The position numbers and the translations under genes were made by a program. DNA of 64,000 nucleotides from positions 310,001 to 374,000 of the forward strand of contig NZ_REFJ01000002.1 in NCBI RefSeq assembly GCF_003688415.1, written 5' to 3'. Below, piece after piece: positions 11,818 through 26,610 of the stretch. How positions within the stretch are numbered: position 1 is the stretch's first letter; each line of letters opens with the position of its first letter. The stretch is from Umboniibacter marinipuniceus (GTDB lineage: Bacteria > Pseudomonadota > Gammaproteobacteria > Pseudomonadales > DSM-25080). The notes below the pieces were generated by a model. The model was not told where the DNA came from and made no database searches. It was given only the letters and a program-made list of their open reading frames with translations.

Positions 11818-13080
11818 ATGACGTTCCAGTACATATTGCCGCCCAAATCTGGTGAGCCCATTCAACATACTCAGGACAATCAAATAATTGTCCCCGATAG
11901 ACCTATTATTCCATATATAGAAGGTGATGGCATTGGTATTGATATTACTCCGGTGATGCTGGAGGTAGTGGATGCCGCTGTAGCGCAAGCTTATAAGGGA
12001 AAGAAGAGTATTGCATGGATGGAAGTCTTTTGCGGTGAAAAGGCCGCTGACATCTATGAGGGTGATTGGTTTCCTCCTGAGACGCTAGCGGCGCTTCAGA
12101 AGTACTCAGTTGCCATCAAAGGCCCGCTTACCACGCCTATTGGTGGAGGCTTCCGAAGTCTGAATGTAGCACTCCGCCAAGAGCTCGATCTCTATGTTTG
12201 TCAGCGTCCAATCCAATGGTTCAAAGGTGTTCCCTCGGTAGTGAGAAAGCCTAATGCCGTCAAAATGGTTATTTTTCGGGAAAATTCAGAGGACATTTAC
12301 GCAGGGATCGAGTGGCGTGCGGGTAGCGAAGAGGCCATCAAGGTCACGCGCTTTCTTCAAGAGGAGATGGGTGTCACAAGTCTTCGCTTTACTGAGAATT
12401 GCGGATTGGGAGTCAAACCTATCTCTGAGCAAGGCTCAAAACGGTTGGTACGAAAGGCAATTGAGTATGCCATAGCGCATGACAAGCCTTCGGTCACCAT
12501 GGTTCACAAAGGTAATATCATGAAATACACCGAGGGTGCATTTTGTGAGTGGGGCTACGAGGTAGCCTGCGAAGAATTTGGCGCTACTCACGAAGCCGAT
12601 TCGCCTTGGTTGACCATCATTAATCCGAACACTGCCGCGAAGATCGTCATAAAAGACGTTATCGCCGACGCGATGATGCAGGAAATTCTCATGTATCCGC
12701 AGGATCATTCCGTCATCGCTACTATGAATCTAAATGGCGACTACCTTTCTGATGCGCTCGCTGCGCAGGTTGGCGGAATTGGGATTGCGCCTGGCGCAAA
12801 TATTGGCGACCGCATTGCGCTCTTTGAACCTACACATGGAACCGCACCAAGACTGGCAGGGATGGACCGAGTAAATCCTTGCTCGCTGATACTCTCAGCG
12901 GAGATGATGCTAAGGCATCTAGGCTGGACGAAAGCGGCTGATTTAATGGTAAAGGGAGTGAAGTATACTATTAGTGACAGGACCGTCACTCATGATTTTC
13001 ATTCAATGATGGAGCACGCTGAACTTCTTTCAACCAGTGAGTTTGGTGCGGCTGTGATAAAGAATATGCGACGCCGGTAA
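11818..13080 (+). CDS. icd: Isocitrate dehydrogenase (cofactor preference uncertain)
   Basis: 420 residues, close to E. coli Icd along its length. It oxidatively decarboxylates isocitrate to 2-oxoglutarate in the TCA cycle. Substrate-site blocks are intact: Ser114 in [10 protein letters not shown] (E. coli Ser113, the AceK phosphorylation site), [22 protein letters not shown] and [17 protein letters not shown]. The adenine-ribose pocket differs. Positions equivalent to E. coli Lys344, Tyr345, Val351, Tyr391 and Arg395 are Arg345, Leu346, Val352, His392 and Ser396. That is neither the NADP set nor the classic NAD set (Asp/Ile/Ala...), so I do not assign the coenzyme. It is divergent from rluE and convergent with cspD. 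Confidence 0.93.
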   Translation: MTFQYILPPKSGEPIQHTQDNQIIVPDRPIIPYIEGDGIGIDITPVMLEVVDAAVAQAYKGKKSIAWMEVFCGEKAADIYEGDWFPPETLAALQKYSVAIKGPLTTPIGGGFRSLNVALRQELDLYVCQRPIQWFKGVPSVVRKPNAVKMVIFRENSEDIYAGIEWRAGSEEAIKVTRFLQEEMGVTSLRFTENCGLGVKPISEQGSKRLVRKAIEYAIAHDKPSVTMVHKGNIMKYTEGAFCEWGYEVACEEFGATHEADSPWLTIINPNTAAKIVIKDVIADAMMQEILMYPQDHSVIATMNLNGDYLSDALAAQVGGIGIAPGANIGDRIALFEPTHGTAPRLAGMDRVNPCSLILSAEMMLRHLGWTKAADLMVKGVKYTISDRTVTHDFHSMMEHAELLSTSEFGAAVIKNMRRR

Positions 13081-13123
13081 GACGTCACATAGAGTGAGCT
13101 CAACGCTAAGACATTGAAGGGCT

Positions 13124-13342
13124 TTAAGCCATGGCCTCTTCAGTAACCGTAATGTTGACGGCGTGAAGACCCTTGTCACCGGGTTCAACCTCAAAGCTTA
13201 CTGGTTGGCCTGCTTTCAGTGTTTTATATCCATCCATTGAGATCGTGGAATAATGTGCGAAAAGGTCATCGATACCTTCATCAGGTAAAATAAATCCATA
13301 GCCTTTTGCGTTGTTAAACCACTTAACAGTACCGGTTGCCAT
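13124..13342 (-). CDS. cspD: Cold-shock-domain protein, CspD type
   Basis: 72 residues, a single cold-shock domain with RNP1 KGYGFI and RNP2-like LFAHYSTI. The GTVKWFNNAKGYGFI start and DGYKTLKAGQPVSFEVEPG middle follow E. coli CspD, a stationary-phase single-stranded-DNA-binding inhibitor of replication. The C-terminal tail is short and acidic (TVTEEAMA). It is divergent from clpS exactly as cspD is in E. coli and Pseudomonas, which favours CspD over a general Csp. Confidence 0.88.
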   Translation of the reverse strand: MATGTVKWFNNAKGYGFILPDEGIDDLFAHYSTISMDGYKTLKAGQPVSFEVEPGDKGLHAVNITVTEEAMA

Positions 13343-13544
13343 ATCTAACTCCCTGTTGAAACAGCATTATTATTCTTTGGTGTTCACTTCACATTAAAGT
13401 GTTGCTTAGTTAATTACTACCATTGAGTGACTGGCTGGTCAAGGGTATTTTTCGGAAACCCGTCATAAAAAAGTTACATAACACCTTCAATTTAACGCTA
13501 TTCTGCAGTTATGACTCTCATTTCTTTACGGTCAAATGATTTGG

Positions 13545-13550
13545 TAGAAT
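13545..13550 (+). promoter_or_regulatory. Possible -10 element for clpS-clpA
   Basis: TAGAAT lies about 40 bases before the clpS start in the 246-base cspD/clpS divergent spacer. No good -35 is seen at the right distance, so this is only a candidate. Apart from this AT-rich stretch the spacer shows no structure I can name. Confidence 0.25.
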
Positions 13551-13588
13551 AGAGCAATCTAAAACGAATTTACCAGAGTATATAAAGT

Positions 13589-13918
13589 ATGAGCGATGAG
13601 TTAATACATTTTGATGGCAGCACTGCAACGTTGGCCGATAAGCCGGCGCTTAAGAAGCCGCCGATGTATCAAGTTGTAATGCATAACGACGATTACACAC
13701 CAATGGACTTCGTCGTTGATGTCTTAATGCAAATATTCTTTTTGGATGAGGCAGCGGCCACATCGGTGATGATGGCAGTTCATCAGAAGGGCAAAGGCGT
13801 TGCTGGGATCTATCCAAAAGATATTGCTGAAACTAAGACCATGATTGTTAATCAGGTAGCGCAAGAGCATGAACACCCACTCAAATGTGACTGCGAAGCA
13901 CTGCCAGACGATGAATAA
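13589..13918 (+). CDS. clpS: ATP-dependent Clp protease adaptor ClpS
   Basis: 109 residues. ClpS captures proteins with bulky N-terminal residues (Leu, Phe, Tyr, Trp) and hands them to ClpAP. The core PPMYQVVMHNDDYTPMDFVVDVL carries the conserved Asn-Asp-Asp of the N-degron pocket, and VHQKGKGVAGIYPKDIAETK follows. The N-terminal ~25 residues are the flexible extension that enters the ClpA pore. It is 22 bases ahead of clpA, clearly in one operon. Confidence 0.96.
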   Translation: MSDELIHFDGSTATLADKPALKKPPMYQVVMHNDDYTPMDFVVDVLMQIFFLDEAAATSVMMAVHQKGKGVAGIYPKDIAETKTMIVNQVAQEHEHPLKCDCEALPDDE

Positions 13919-13940
13919 CTAAAACTAGCGGAGTACTCCT

Positions 13941-16208
13941 ATGCTGAGTAAAGATTTAGAACTAACGCTAAATAATGCCTTCCGAGGCGCGCGTGACCGC
14001 CGTCACGAGTTTATGACGGTGGAGCATCTGTTGTTGGCGCTGTTGGAAAATGACTCTGCGGTGGAAGTGCTGAGCGCCTGCGGAGCCTCCTTAGCCCGCC
14101 TGAGAGTTGAACTCGACGAATTCGTTAACACCACCACGCCGCTTATCCCCGAGCATGAAGAGCAGCGCGAAACGCAACCCACGCTTGGCTTTCAGCGCGT
14201 ACTTCAACGCGCCGTGTTTCACGTACAGTCTTCTGGTAAGAGCGAGGTAACAGGCGCTAACGTACTGGTCGCTATTTTTAGCGAGCAAGAGAGTCAAGCG
14301 GTTTACTACCTTAAGCAGCAATCCATTGCGCGTATTGATGTTGTAAATTACATCACCCATGGCATATCGAAGTTTTCGGACGCCAACGAGAGTTCGAGCC
14401 CAGATCAAATCGAACAGCAAGAGGCCGAAGCAGAACAGGATACCAGCAATGACCCACTCGAAGCGTACGCAACCAATCTTAACGAGGTGGCGCTCAAGGG
14501 TAAAATTGATCCGCTCATCGGTCGCGACAAAGAAGTGGAACGTGCGGTTCAGGTGCTGGTAAGGCGTAGAAAGAACAATCCACTGCTTGTAGGTGAGTCC
14601 GGTGTTGGTAAGACGGCCATAGCCGAAGGCCTAGCACTTCGCATTACTGAAAATGAAGTTCCCGAGGTGCTAAGCGATGCGGTTATCTACTCTTTGGATC
14701 TAGGCTCATTACTAGCCGGTACGAAATACCGTGGCGACTTTGAGAAGCGCTTCAAGGCACTGTTGGCAGAACTTAAGAAACGTGATGGCGCGGTGCTCTT
14801 TATTGATGAAATTCACACAATCATTGGCGCCGGTGCGGCCAGTGGCGGGGTGATGGACGCCTCTAATTTACTTAAGCCGCTGTTGAGTTCGGGCGAGCTG
14901 AAGTGTATCGGTTCAACTACCTTCCAGGAATACCGTGGCATCTTTGAGAAGGACAGGGCATTAAGCCGTAGATTCCAAAAAATCGACGTTAATGAGCCGT
15001 CCGTGGCAGAGACGTATGAGATTCTTAAAGGTCTCAAGCCTCGTTTTGAGAGCTTCTACGGGTTGGAGTATAGCGATGGTGCGTTAAGAACCGCCGCTGA
15101 ACTTGCTGGCAAGTATATCAATGAGCGCTTTCTACCGGATAAAGCCATTGACGTGATAGATGAAGCGGGTGCCTACCAGAAGATACAGAAAGAACAGGAG
15201 CGCGTTGCAGTCATCGGCACGGCCGAAATTGAACGTATTGTCGCGAAGATGGCAAGAATCCCTGAAAAGAATGTGTCTTCTAGCGATAAAGAGCTATTGC
15301 AAAAACTCAATGACTCATTACGTATGGTGGTATTCGGGCAAGATGAAGCGATTGAGACAATTAGCGACGCGATTAAACTTAGCCGTGCTGGTCTTGGTAG
15401 TCCTGAATCGCCTATAGGTAGTTTCTTGTTCGCAGGCCCTACTGGTGTTGGTAAAACTGAGGTGACCAAGCAGCTCGCGCAGGCAATGGGTGTCGAGCTC
15501 ATCCGTTTCGATATGTCGGAATACATGGAGCGACACACGGTTTCGCGCCTAATAGGAGCGCCACCCGGGTACGTGGGTTACGACCAAGGAGGCCTGCTCA
15601 CTGAGGCTGTCACTAAAGCACCGCACTCAGTAGTGCTTCTCGATGAAATCGAGAAGGCTCACCCCGATGTATTTAACCTGCTCCTTCAGGTTATGGATCA
15701 CGGGACGCTTACCGATAATAACGGTCGCTCAACAGACTTTCGCAACGTTGTGCTCATAATGACCACGAATGCGGGGGCTGAACTAATGCAGCGCTCTAGC
15801 ATGGGTTTCACCAAGCAAGACCATAGCAGCGATGGCATGGAGCAAATTAAACGTGCTTTTTCGCCAGAATTCAGAAACCGTCTAGATGCGATCATTCAGT
15901 TCTCGCCGTTGACACTACCGGTCATCAAAACTGTGGTGGACAAATTCCTTACACAGCTCCAAGCACAGCTTGATGACAAGAAGGTACATCTTGATGTGGA
16001 TGAACCTGCACGTGAGTGGCTGGCTACCAATGGCTACGACGAGGCTATGGGCGCGCGCCCTATGACACGACTCATTCAAAAGTTGCTAAAGAAGCCAATG
16101 TCAGAGGAAGTCTTGTTCGGCGCATTGTCGGAGAATGGTGGTACTGTGCATGTTTCGGCGTCTGAAGAGGGGTTAGTCTTGGAGTACGAGCCCGCAACGG
16201 AGCACTAA
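13941..16208 (+). CDS. clpA: ATP-dependent Clp protease ATPase subunit ClpA
   Basis: 755 residues, an AAA+ unfoldase with two ATPase modules. The N-domain (about 1-140) docks ClpS. D1 has Walker [10 protein letters not shown] and Walker [11 protein letters not shown]2 has GPTGVGKTE, the pore loop GYVGYDQGG and [12 protein letters not shown]. The ClpP-docking loop, IGL in E. coli, reads MGF here (621-623, in SSMGFTKQD), a conservative change in a position tolerant of Ile/Leu/Phe variants. SD GGAG lies 7 bases before ATG inside a GGAGTACTCC palindrome. Together with clpS, bpt and aat it forms an N-degron degradation module. Confidence 0.97.
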   Translation: MLSKDLELTLNNAFRGARDRRHEFMTVEHLLLALLENDSAVEVLSACGASLARLRVELDEFVNTTTPLIPEHEEQRETQPTLGFQRVLQRAVFHVQSSGKSEVTGANVLVAIFSEQESQAVYYLKQQSIARIDVVNYITHGISKFSDANESSSPDQIEQQEAEAEQDTSNDPLEAYATNLNEVALKGKIDPLIGRDKEVERAVQVLVRRRKNNPLLVGESGVGKTAIAEGLALRITENEVPEVLSDAVIYSLDLGSLLAGTKYRGDFEKRFKALLAELKKRDGAVLFIDEIHTIIGAGAASGGVMDASNLLKPLLSSGELKCIGSTTFQEYRGIFEKDRALSRRFQKIDVNEPSVAETYEILKGLKPRFESFYGLEYSDGALRTAAELAGKYINERFLPDKAIDVIDEAGAYQKIQKEQERVAVIGTAEIERIVAKMARIPEKNVSSSDKELLQKLNDSLRMVVFGQDEAIETISDAIKLSRAGLGSPESPIGSFLFAGPTGVGKTEVTKQLAQAMGVELIRFDMSEYMERHTVSRLIGAPPGYVGYDQGGLLTEAVTKAPHSVVLLDEIEKAHPDVFNLLLQVMDHGTLTDNNGRSTDFRNVVLIMTTNAGAELMQRSSMGFTKQDHSSDGMEQIKRAFSPEFRNRLDAIIQFSPLTLPVIKTVVDKFLTQLQAQLDDKKVHLDVDEPAREWLATNGYDEAMGARPMTRLIQKLLKKPMSEEVLFGALSENGGTVHVSASEEGLVLEYEPATEH

Positions 16209-16273
16209 TCATTGTTGCCTGGGTCCGAGTGGGGCTCAGGCATGGATAAATCATGTGGTTACTAAAACATTGA

Positions 16274-16312
16274 GACATAAAAAAAGCGGACGATAGTCCG
16301 CTTTTTTATGTC
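16274..16312. terminator. Bidirectional intrinsic terminator between clpA and infA
   Basis: A near-perfect hairpin: GACAT, seven A and GCGGAC, then the loop GATA, then GTCCGC, six T and ATGTC. A GC core is flanked by A/T tracts on both sides, so it can stop transcription from both clpA and infA. It lies between the two convergent stops. Confidence 0.9.
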
Positions 16313-16321
16313 ATCACGCTA

Positions 16322-16540
16322 TTAGCGAGCGCGATAGGTGATGCGACCTTTTGTTAAGTCGTAAGGTGTTAATTCCACCTTCACCTTGTCACCCGTTAAG
16401 ATACGGATGTAATGCTTGCGCATTTTGCCTGAAATATGAGCCAAAACCTCATGGCCATTCTCCAAGCGAACGCGGAATGTGGTGTTAGGGAGGGTATCTA
16501 CTACCTCGCCTTCCATTTCAATATGGTCAGTCTTTGCCAT
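16322..16540 (-). CDS. infA: Translation initiation factor IF-1
   Basis: 72 residues, the invariant IF-1 length. It has one OB-fold: [37 protein letters not shown] and [20 protein letters not shown]-1 occupies the ribosomal A site with IF2 and IF3 during initiation. A single gene convergent with clpA and followed upstream by bpt-aat-trxB repeats the order known from Pseudomonas. The leader AGGAAGTATCCT just before the ATG is self-complementary around the ribosome binding site. Confidence 0.98.
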   Translation of the reverse strand: MAKTDHIEMEGEVVDTLPNTTFRVRLENGHEVLAHISGKMRKHYIRILTGDKVKVELTPYDLTKGRITYRAR

Positions 16541-16627
16541 TAAGGATACTTCCTACCTGTTTAACTATTAAAAGTTGCGTGTTGCAAAACGCCGTCATTT
16601 TGCCCGAATCTCAGGTCAGTTGCAAAA

Positions 16628-17326
16628 CTATTTCGGAATGAGCTGCCATTTACCATTAATAAAGCGTTCCTGTGGGTGGTGATCCCCTTTATATTGCATC
16701 TTTTGACACTGATCAACGGCGTAGCCTAAGTAGAGATGGGGCAGCTGGAGCGTTTCAGCAAGCTCTATAAGCTTGAGTATCAGCAGTCGCCCTAACCCTA
16801 GTTCAGCACGAGTAGCGTCAAAAAAGCTATACACCGCAGATAGCCCATCCTCAAGCCGATCATAGACCATTACGCCAATCAGTTCCTTGTCATCGTAGAT
16901 CGAAAGATAGCAGTTAAACGCGAAGATTGGCCCTAGGAAAGCTTCAAAGGTTGTATAGGAGGGCGGATACATATCACCATCGGCATGGCGTTGCGTAATG
17001 TATTGTTCGTACAGTGGATAGAAAGCTTCGGCGTCAAAGTTTGATGACCACTCAATGCGTAATGGTTGGTTACGCTTCAAACAGCGTTTACTTGCGCGAT
17101 TTAATTGGTAATTTGCCACTTGGATTCGTGTTGATTCACAGGCATTGCAGTCACCACAGTGCGGTCTATAGAGGTGGTCACCGCTGCGCCTGAAACCATT
17201 CAAATTCAAATGGCTTGCCACCGAAGTATCAATAACTTCATCGGGCCAGAGCACAATATTCTGAGCTTCGTTACCCGGAATATAGGGGCATGGGTGGGGT
17301 GGCACAAGACCAAATTTATAGCTCAA
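16628..17326 (-). CDS. bpt: Aspartate/glutamate leucyltransferase (Bpt, ATE family)
   Basis: 232 residues. It transfers Leu from Leu-tRNA to proteins with N-terminal Asp or Glu, creating a primary N-degron for ClpS. The N-terminal HPCPYIPG and the Cys cluster HCGDCNACESTRI (zinc- or metal-site-like) match the bacterial ATE2/Bpt branch. The C-terminal GNAT-like fold contains YSFFDATRAELGLGRLLIL and LYLGYAV. It overlaps aat by 11 bases, the same pairing as in Vibrio and Pseudomonas. The eukaryotic homologue uses Arg; the bacterial genomic context supports Leu. Confidence 0.92.
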   Translation of the reverse strand: MSYKFGLVPPHPCPYIPGNEAQNIVLWPDEVIDTSVASHLNLNGFRRSGDHLYRPHCGDCNACESTRIQVANYQLNRASKRCLKRNQPLRIEWSSNFDAEAFYPLYEQYITQRHADGDMYPPSYTTFEAFLGPIFAFNCYLSIYDDKELIGVMVYDRLEDGLSAVYSFFDATRAELGLGRLLILKLIELAETLQLPHLYLGYAVDQCQKMQYKGDHHPQERFINGKWQLIPK

Positions 17327-18019
17327 TGATCCCCCCTTTCTGAAGCTCGAGCACTGGGCTCGTGAGCATCTCAGTATTCGTGAGTGTGTTAAACCAATCT
17401 TCTCGCGTTAACTCTTTAACACCTAGAGAGCTAAGATGGGGAGTAGGCATCTGACAGTCAATCCAGCTAAAGCCTATTCTATCCAGCATTCGACCCAGCG
17501 CATAAAAGGCATATTTGCTCGCATTTGGGCGGCGACTAAACATGGATTCTCCACAAAAGAAGGGAAAGATGGCGAGGCCGTATAGTCCACCAATGAGCTC
17601 ATTATTCTCCCAAACCTCAACACTATGACACCAACCAAGTTGGTTCAATCTCTGGTAGGCAAGCGTCATTCGATCATCAATCCAGGTGTCAGGCCTATCC
17701 GTGGCAGCTTCTCTACAATTCTGCATGACCTCAGGGAAGTTCGCGTTGATCGTTACTCGCCACTTACCGCGCCTTGCCGCTTTCAGCGTTGTGCGTGAAC
17801 AGTGTACTTGCTTAGGTGCCACCACCGCTCGGACAGGTGGACTCCACCAAAGTAACGGGTCGTCTTCATTGAACCAAGGAAAAATACCCTGACTGTAGGC
17901 ATGGAGAATTCGTTGAGGAGAGAGATCGCCTCCAACTGCCAATAGGCCATCCTCTTCCACTTCATTGGAAATGGGAGAGGGGAAGCCAATATCGTCATCG
18001 AGGAGGCGATAGATAGTCA

Positions 18020-18020
<1 letters not shown>
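17316..18020 (-). CDS. aat: Leucyl/phenylalanyl-tRNA-protein transferase
   Basis: 234 residues. It adds Leu or Phe to proteins with N-terminal Lys or Arg. Signatures: GLLAVGGDLSPQRILHAYSQ, then GIFPWFNEDDPLLWWSPPVR, WIDDRMTLAYQRL, GGLYGLAIFPFFCGESMFSR and WIDCQMPTPHLSSLG. Its start touches the end of trxB and its end overlaps bpt by 11 bases, so trxB-aat-bpt look like one transcript. Confidence 0.96.
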
Positions 18021-19230
<1,210 letters not shown>

Positions 19231-21591
19231 GTGAGTAATTCTCCAGTAAACACGTCAGGTCAGTTAGTAGAGCGTTTCACCAAAGAATCGTTAGCCATTT
19301 TGGTTATCGCCTTCGGACTGCTCTTACTCGTTGCGCTTTTTACTTGGACACCCACAGATCCAAGCTTTAGCAACTCTAATTCTGGGGCGCCGGTCCAAAA
19401 CGCTATTGGTATAATTGGGGCTCGGGTCGCCGATGCCTTGTTTAGTCTATTCGGTGTTATTACTTGGCTTTTTGCATTGCTAATTGTTTGGCGAGGCGTA
19501 CTCAGCTTCGTTGCCTACCGTCGCAACCAACTTGCCTATAGCAGTGCTACCTTAGCCATTCGTTTTCTAGCACTTCTGGCAACGTGCATCAGTGGATGCC
19601 TAATCGTCGCATTACTGTTTAACGAGGTCGCCACTGAACTTCCCTTCGGTATTGGTGGCGTGATTGGCGAATATCTATTGGCGCCAACCGTAGAGTGGCT
19701 CAATCTTTTTGGTGGGACACTTCTAGCTGGTGCAACCTTTCTGATTGGTGTGACTTTGTATGTGGAGCTGAGTTGGGTGTTACTGGTAAAACGCCTCGGC
19801 TCGTGGCTTGTAGCGTTAGTCCGCAAGCTGTTTGTCATCCTAAGAGCCGTTGCTTTAGGAACATGGCGAGCTATTAGCAAAGCCTTCACTCGAAAGGCTA
19901 AGCCCGTTGGACAGCCTAAGCGTTCCGTTAAGCTTATGGCCGAACCTATGGTGGTAAAACCGCCAAAGCCCAAGCCAAAAATAGTGCAGGCGGCGCCTCC
20001 CAAATCTAAGACAGATAGCGCGCGATTAGCCCGCGAAAAACAAGTGCCTTTATTCGAAGACGAAACCGTTGAAGGCGCATTGCCAACGTTAGATTTACTT
20101 GACCCGCCGCAAGATAACGGCAAGCCAGCTTATAGCTCAAATACGCTAGAAGCCATGTCACAGTTGCTTGAGGCTCGTCTTAAAGAGTTTAATATTGTGG
20201 CGACAGTTGAGGCCGTTTTACCCGGCCCGGTGGTAACCCGCTTCGAAATCCAACCTGCTGCCGGTATCAAAGGTGCTCGAATCACTTCGTTAGCTCGAGA
20301 TCTCGCCCGATCGTTAGCGGTGAAGAGTGTACGCGTAGTAGAAATTATTCCCGGTAAGTCATTCGTTGGCATTGAGATCCCTAATGAACACCGGCAGATG
20401 GTGATGCTACAGGAAGTTCTTAATTCAACCGTCTTTGATCAGTCGAAAAGTCCGCTGACGTTGGCGCTTGGTCACGATATTAGCGGCCAGCCCATTGTGG
20501 GTGATCTTGCGAAAATGCCGCATCTACTGGTGGCAGGCACAACCGGTTCGGGTAAGTCGGTGGGTATCAACGTAATGATTCTCAGCCTACTTTTTAAATC
20601 AACGCCCGATGAAGTTCGCTTAATTTTAATTGATCCAAAGATGCTTGAGCTCTCGGTTTACGATGAGATACCACACCTGCTAACACCCGTAATCACTGAT
20701 ATGGAAGATGCAGAGAATGGATTGCGCTGGTGTGTAGGTGAAATGGAGCGGCGCTATAAGCTCATGTCGAAGCTAGGTGTGCGAAATCTTGCTGGTTACA
20801 ATCGCATGGTTAAGGACGCCATTGCGGCAGGCGAGCCTATCGACGATCCGCTGTTCAATCCAGAAACGGTGTATGTTCCAGAGGGCGAAGCCCTTGATAT
20901 TCCGAAGTTAGAAGCGTTACCGAGTGTGGTTGTCATCATTGATGAGTTTGCAGATATGATGATGATTGTTGGGAAGAAAGTTGAACAGCTGATTGCCCGG
21001 ATTGCGCAAAAAGCCCGAGCAGCAGGTATTCACTTAATCCTGGCGACACAGCGGCCATCCGTAGATGTCATCACCGGCTTGATCAAAGCGAACGTTCCCA
21101 CGCGTATTGCGTTTCAGGTCTCCTCCAAGATCGACTCGCGAACAATCCTTGATCAAGGTGGAGCAGAGCAGCTTCTCGGTCACGGCGACATGCTTTACCT
21201 CGCACCCGGAACGTCCAATACTCAGCGTGTCCATGGCGCCTTCGTGGACGATCATGAAGTTCATGCGGTTGTGGCCAACTGGAAGAAGCGTGGCAAGCCA
21301 AATTACATCGATAGCATCCTTGAGGACCAGTCGCATATTGCCGTACCCGGCATGAAAGAGGACAAGGCGGATGCCGGTGGGAGTGGCGATGAGTCGGACC
21401 CGTTATACGATGAAGCCGTGGCGTTTGTTACCGAGAGCCGAAAGGCTTCTGTTTCGGCGGTGCAGCGACAACTCCGTGTAGGCTACAATCGCGCTGCGCG
21501 CCTTGTTGATGCCATGGAACAGGCGGGCGTGCTATCGGAAGCTGGCCATAATGGCGCTAGAAAGGTGCTTGCACCTAAACCTGTAAGGTAG
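19231..21591 (+). CDS. ftsK: DNA translocase FtsK
   Basis: 786 residues from a GTG start. FtsK couples division to chromosome dimer resolution at dif. Four membrane helices lie in about residues 18-185. A short Pro/Lys-rich linker (about 225-290) replaces the several-hundred-residue linker of E. coli FtsK. The RecA-like motor has Walker A GTTGSGKS (436-443), Walker [13 protein letters not shown] and a [13 protein letters not shown] block. The C-terminal gamma winged helix is [20 protein letters not shown], which reads KOPS and activates XerD. It heads the ftsK-lolA-rarA-crcB-serS-cysG-gor run. Confidence 0.97.
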   Translation: MSNSPVNTSGQLVERFTKESLAILVIAFGLLLLVALFTWTPTDPSFSNSNSGAPVQNAIGIIGARVADALFSLFGVITWLFALLIVWRGVLSFVAYRRNQLAYSSATLAIRFLALLATCISGCLIVALLFNEVATELPFGIGGVIGEYLLAPTVEWLNLFGGTLLAGATFLIGVTLYVELSWVLLVKRLGSWLVALVRKLFVILRAVALGTWRAISKAFTRKAKPVGQPKRSVKLMAEPMVVKPPKPKPKIVQAAPPKSKTDSARLAREKQVPLFEDETVEGALPTLDLLDPPQDNGKPAYSSNTLEAMSQLLEARLKEFNIVATVEAVLPGPVVTRFEIQPAAGIKGARITSLARDLARSLAVKSVRVVEIIPGKSFVGIEIPNEHRQMVMLQEVLNSTVFDQSKSPLTLALGHDISGQPIVGDLAKMPHLLVAGTTGSGKSVGINVMILSLLFKSTPDEVRLILIDPKMLELSVYDEIPHLLTPVITDMEDAENGLRWCVGEMERRYKLMSKLGVRNLAGYNRMVKDAIAAGEPIDDPLFNPETVYVPEGEALDIPKLEALPSVVVIIDEFADMMMIVGKKVEQLIARIAQKARAAGIHLILATQRPSVDVITGLIKANVPTRIAFQVSSKIDSRTILDQGGAEQLLGHGDMLYLAPGTSNTQRVHGAFVDDHEVHAVVANWKKRGKPNYIDSILEDQSHIAVPGMKEDKADAGGSGDESDPLYDEAVAFVTESRKASVSAVQRQLRVGYNRAARLVDAMEQAGVLSEAGHNGARKVLAPKPVR

Positions 21592-21595
21592 AAGT

Positions 21596-22198
21596 ATGAT
21601 GTTGTTACGAATTTTATCTATGACACTATTAGTGAGTTTCTCAGTAGCTAATAGCGTTGCTGAAGACCTTAACCTGGATGAGTTACTTGCCAAACACCAA
21701 GCGTTTAGCGCTCGTTTTGAGCAGTTAAGTTTTGACGAGAATGGTGAACTGATGGCCGAATCTGCGGGCACGGCAAGTTTGGCATCGGGGCAGCGGCTGC
21801 GTTGGGAGACAACGAGTCCCTGGCCACAACTTCTTGTTGTCAATAACACCACCGTATGGCTTTACGACCCGGATCTTGAACAGGCATCATATCGAACGGT
21901 TGATACCACTAGCCCAGTCAATCCAGCGTTACTTTTTAACGCTAACACTGACGCTATCAAAGCCGTATTCGACATTAGCGAGATTGAAAATGGTTTTCGC
22001 TTCACGCCGCTAGAATCTAGTCAATTTTCGCTGATTGAGTTAATCCAAGACGGCAACCTTATTGCTGGACTGAATTATGTTGACCTGATTGGACAGCGCA
22101 CTGAAGTTAGTTTCTTTCAGCACAACTATTCGGTGCCGAGTGATGAACTGTTTGAATTTGTTCCTCCTGAGGGCGTTGAGGTTGTGACCGGTGGCTGA
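21596..22198 (+). CDS. lolA: Outer-membrane lipoprotein carrier protein LolA
   Basis: 200 residues with a Sec signal peptide (about 1-22, ending SVAEDLN). LolA is the periplasmic chaperone that carries lipoproteins from LolCDE to LolB. The family pattern is seen in FSARFEQLSFDENGE, AGTASLASGQRLRWETTSPWPQ, VNNTTVWLYDPDLEQASYR and FFQHNYSVPSDELFEFVPPEGV. It starts 4 bases after the ftsK stop and overlaps rarA by 8 bases. Confidence 0.95.
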   Translation: MMLLRILSMTLLVSFSVANSVAEDLNLDELLAKHQAFSARFEQLSFDENGELMAESAGTASLASGQRLRWETTSPWPQLLVVNNTTVWLYDPDLEQASYRTVDTTSPVNPALLFNANTDAIKAVFDISEIENGFRFTPLESSQFSLIELIQDGNLIAGLNYVDLIGQRTEVSFFQHNYSVPSDELFEFVPPEGVEVVTGG

Positions 22199-23510
22199 AG
22201 ACCTTTTCGGTGAACAAATACCCTTAGATCAGCCCCTCGCCGCAAAACTACGCCCAAAAACATTGGCGGACTATATAGGGCAATCGCATTTACTCGGTGC
22301 CGATAAAGCTCTTCGTAAACTACTTGACCGCCGTCGCCTACACTCGATGATTTTCTGGGGTCCCCCAGGGGTGGGTAAGACCTCGTTAGCACGCCTCCTA
22401 AGCCAACAGATCGACGCCGAATTTCTGGCGCTGTCCGCGGTGTTGTCTGGAACCAAGGAAATTCGAGAAGTTGTTGCCAGAATGGAACAGTATCGTGCCC
22501 ATGGTCGTAGGGTAGTGCTCTTTGTTGACGAGGTTCACCGCTTTAATAAGGCCCAACAGGACGCATTTTTGCCCTTTGTAGAAGATGGCGATCTCATCTT
22601 TATTGGTGCCACCACAGAAAACCCGTCCTTTGAAGTTAACAACGCGTTGATTTCACGAGTGAAGGTCTATCGCCTACGCTCCCATACCGCGGACGATCTT
22701 AAGCTGCTGCTAAGTCGCGCCTATCAATTACTGGCGTTACCTCAAGATTTTATGACCTCGGCGCAGCAAGATGCTTTAATCGCTGCTGCGGATGGTGACG
22801 CTCGTCGTTGCCTTAGCTTCCTGGAAATGCTTATCGATGTGGCCGATGGTCTAAGCGTTGCAGATGGCGATCTTCGCGATGTCATTTCGAGTAGTGCGGT
22901 GCGTTTCGATAAAGGCGGGGACTACTTCTACGACCAGATTTCAGCGCTGCACAAGTCGATACGAGGTAGCTCCCCCGACGGTGCCATTTACTGGCTTGCT
23001 CGAATGTTATCTGCCGGCTGTGAACCACTCTACGTAGCACGACGCTTAGTGAGAATGGCGAGCGAAGATATCGGCAATGCCGATCCGCGCGCCCTAGAAC
23101 TCTGCTTAGCAGCCTGGGAAGCTCAGCACCGCCTTGGCTCCCCGGAGGGCGAACTTGCCCTTGCGCAGGCCGCCGTTTATTTGGCCAGTGCACCAAAGAG
23201 TAATGCGGTGTATACGGCTTGGAAACAGGCGAAGCAACTCGCCGAAGCGGCCAGTTATGAAGTACCAAACCATCTTCGTAATGCGCCAACCTCGCTGATG
23301 AAAGAGGCTGGCTTTGGTGACGATTATCGCTATGCTCATGATGAACCCGAAGCGTATGCGGCTGGTGAAAGTTACCTCCCAATTGAGTTGCACGGCACGA
23401 GTCTCTATCAACCGGTTGGACGAGGTCTAGAGGCGAAGATTCGTGACAAGCTGGCACATTTATCGGCGCTGGATCAAGCGAGTCATCAACAACGCTATGA
23501 AGATGATTAG
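22191..23510 (+). CDS. rarA: Replication-associated recombination protein A (RarA/MgsA AAA+ ATPase)
   Basis: 439 residues from GTG 22191. RarA is a tetrameric clamp-loader-like ATPase acting at stalled forks. Motifs: [20 protein letters not shown], Walker [10 protein letters not shown], Walker [19 protein letters not shown], sensor 1 [12 protein letters not shown], and the C-terminal tetramerisation region with [15 protein letters not shown] and PNHLRNAPT. The start lies inside the lolA 3' end, with GAGG 9 bases upstream, indicating coupling. Confidence 0.96.
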   Translation: MAEDLFGEQIPLDQPLAAKLRPKTLADYIGQSHLLGADKALRKLLDRRRLHSMIFWGPPGVGKTSLARLLSQQIDAEFLALSAVLSGTKEIREVVARMEQYRAHGRRVVLFVDEVHRFNKAQQDAFLPFVEDGDLIFIGATTENPSFEVNNALISRVKVYRLRSHTADDLKLLLSRAYQLLALPQDFMTSAQQDALIAAADGDARRCLSFLEMLIDVADGLSVADGDLRDVISSSAVRFDKGGDYFYDQISALHKSIRGSSPDGAIYWLARMLSAGCEPLYVARRLVRMASEDIGNADPRALELCLAAWEAQHRLGSPEGELALAQAAVYLASAPKSNAVYTAWKQAKQLAEAASYEVPNHLRNAPTSLMKEAGFGDDYRYAHDEPEAYAAGESYLPIELHGTSLYQPVGRGLEAKIRDKLAHLSALDQASHQQRYEDD

Positions 23511-23522
23511 AGGAACAGTTTA

Positions 23523-26606
<3,084 letters not shown>

Positions 26607-26610
<4 letters not shown>

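Noticed and set aside
13930-13939. GGAGTACTCC palindrome over the clpA ribosome binding site as a regulatory hairpin
   Set aside because: With no loop, the palindrome can form only a 3-bp stem as RNA. More likely coincidence.
23511-23522. Fluoride riboswitch for crcB
   Set aside because: Only 12 bases separate rarA and crcB, too short for the aptamer, and nothing similar is seen in the rarA 3' end.
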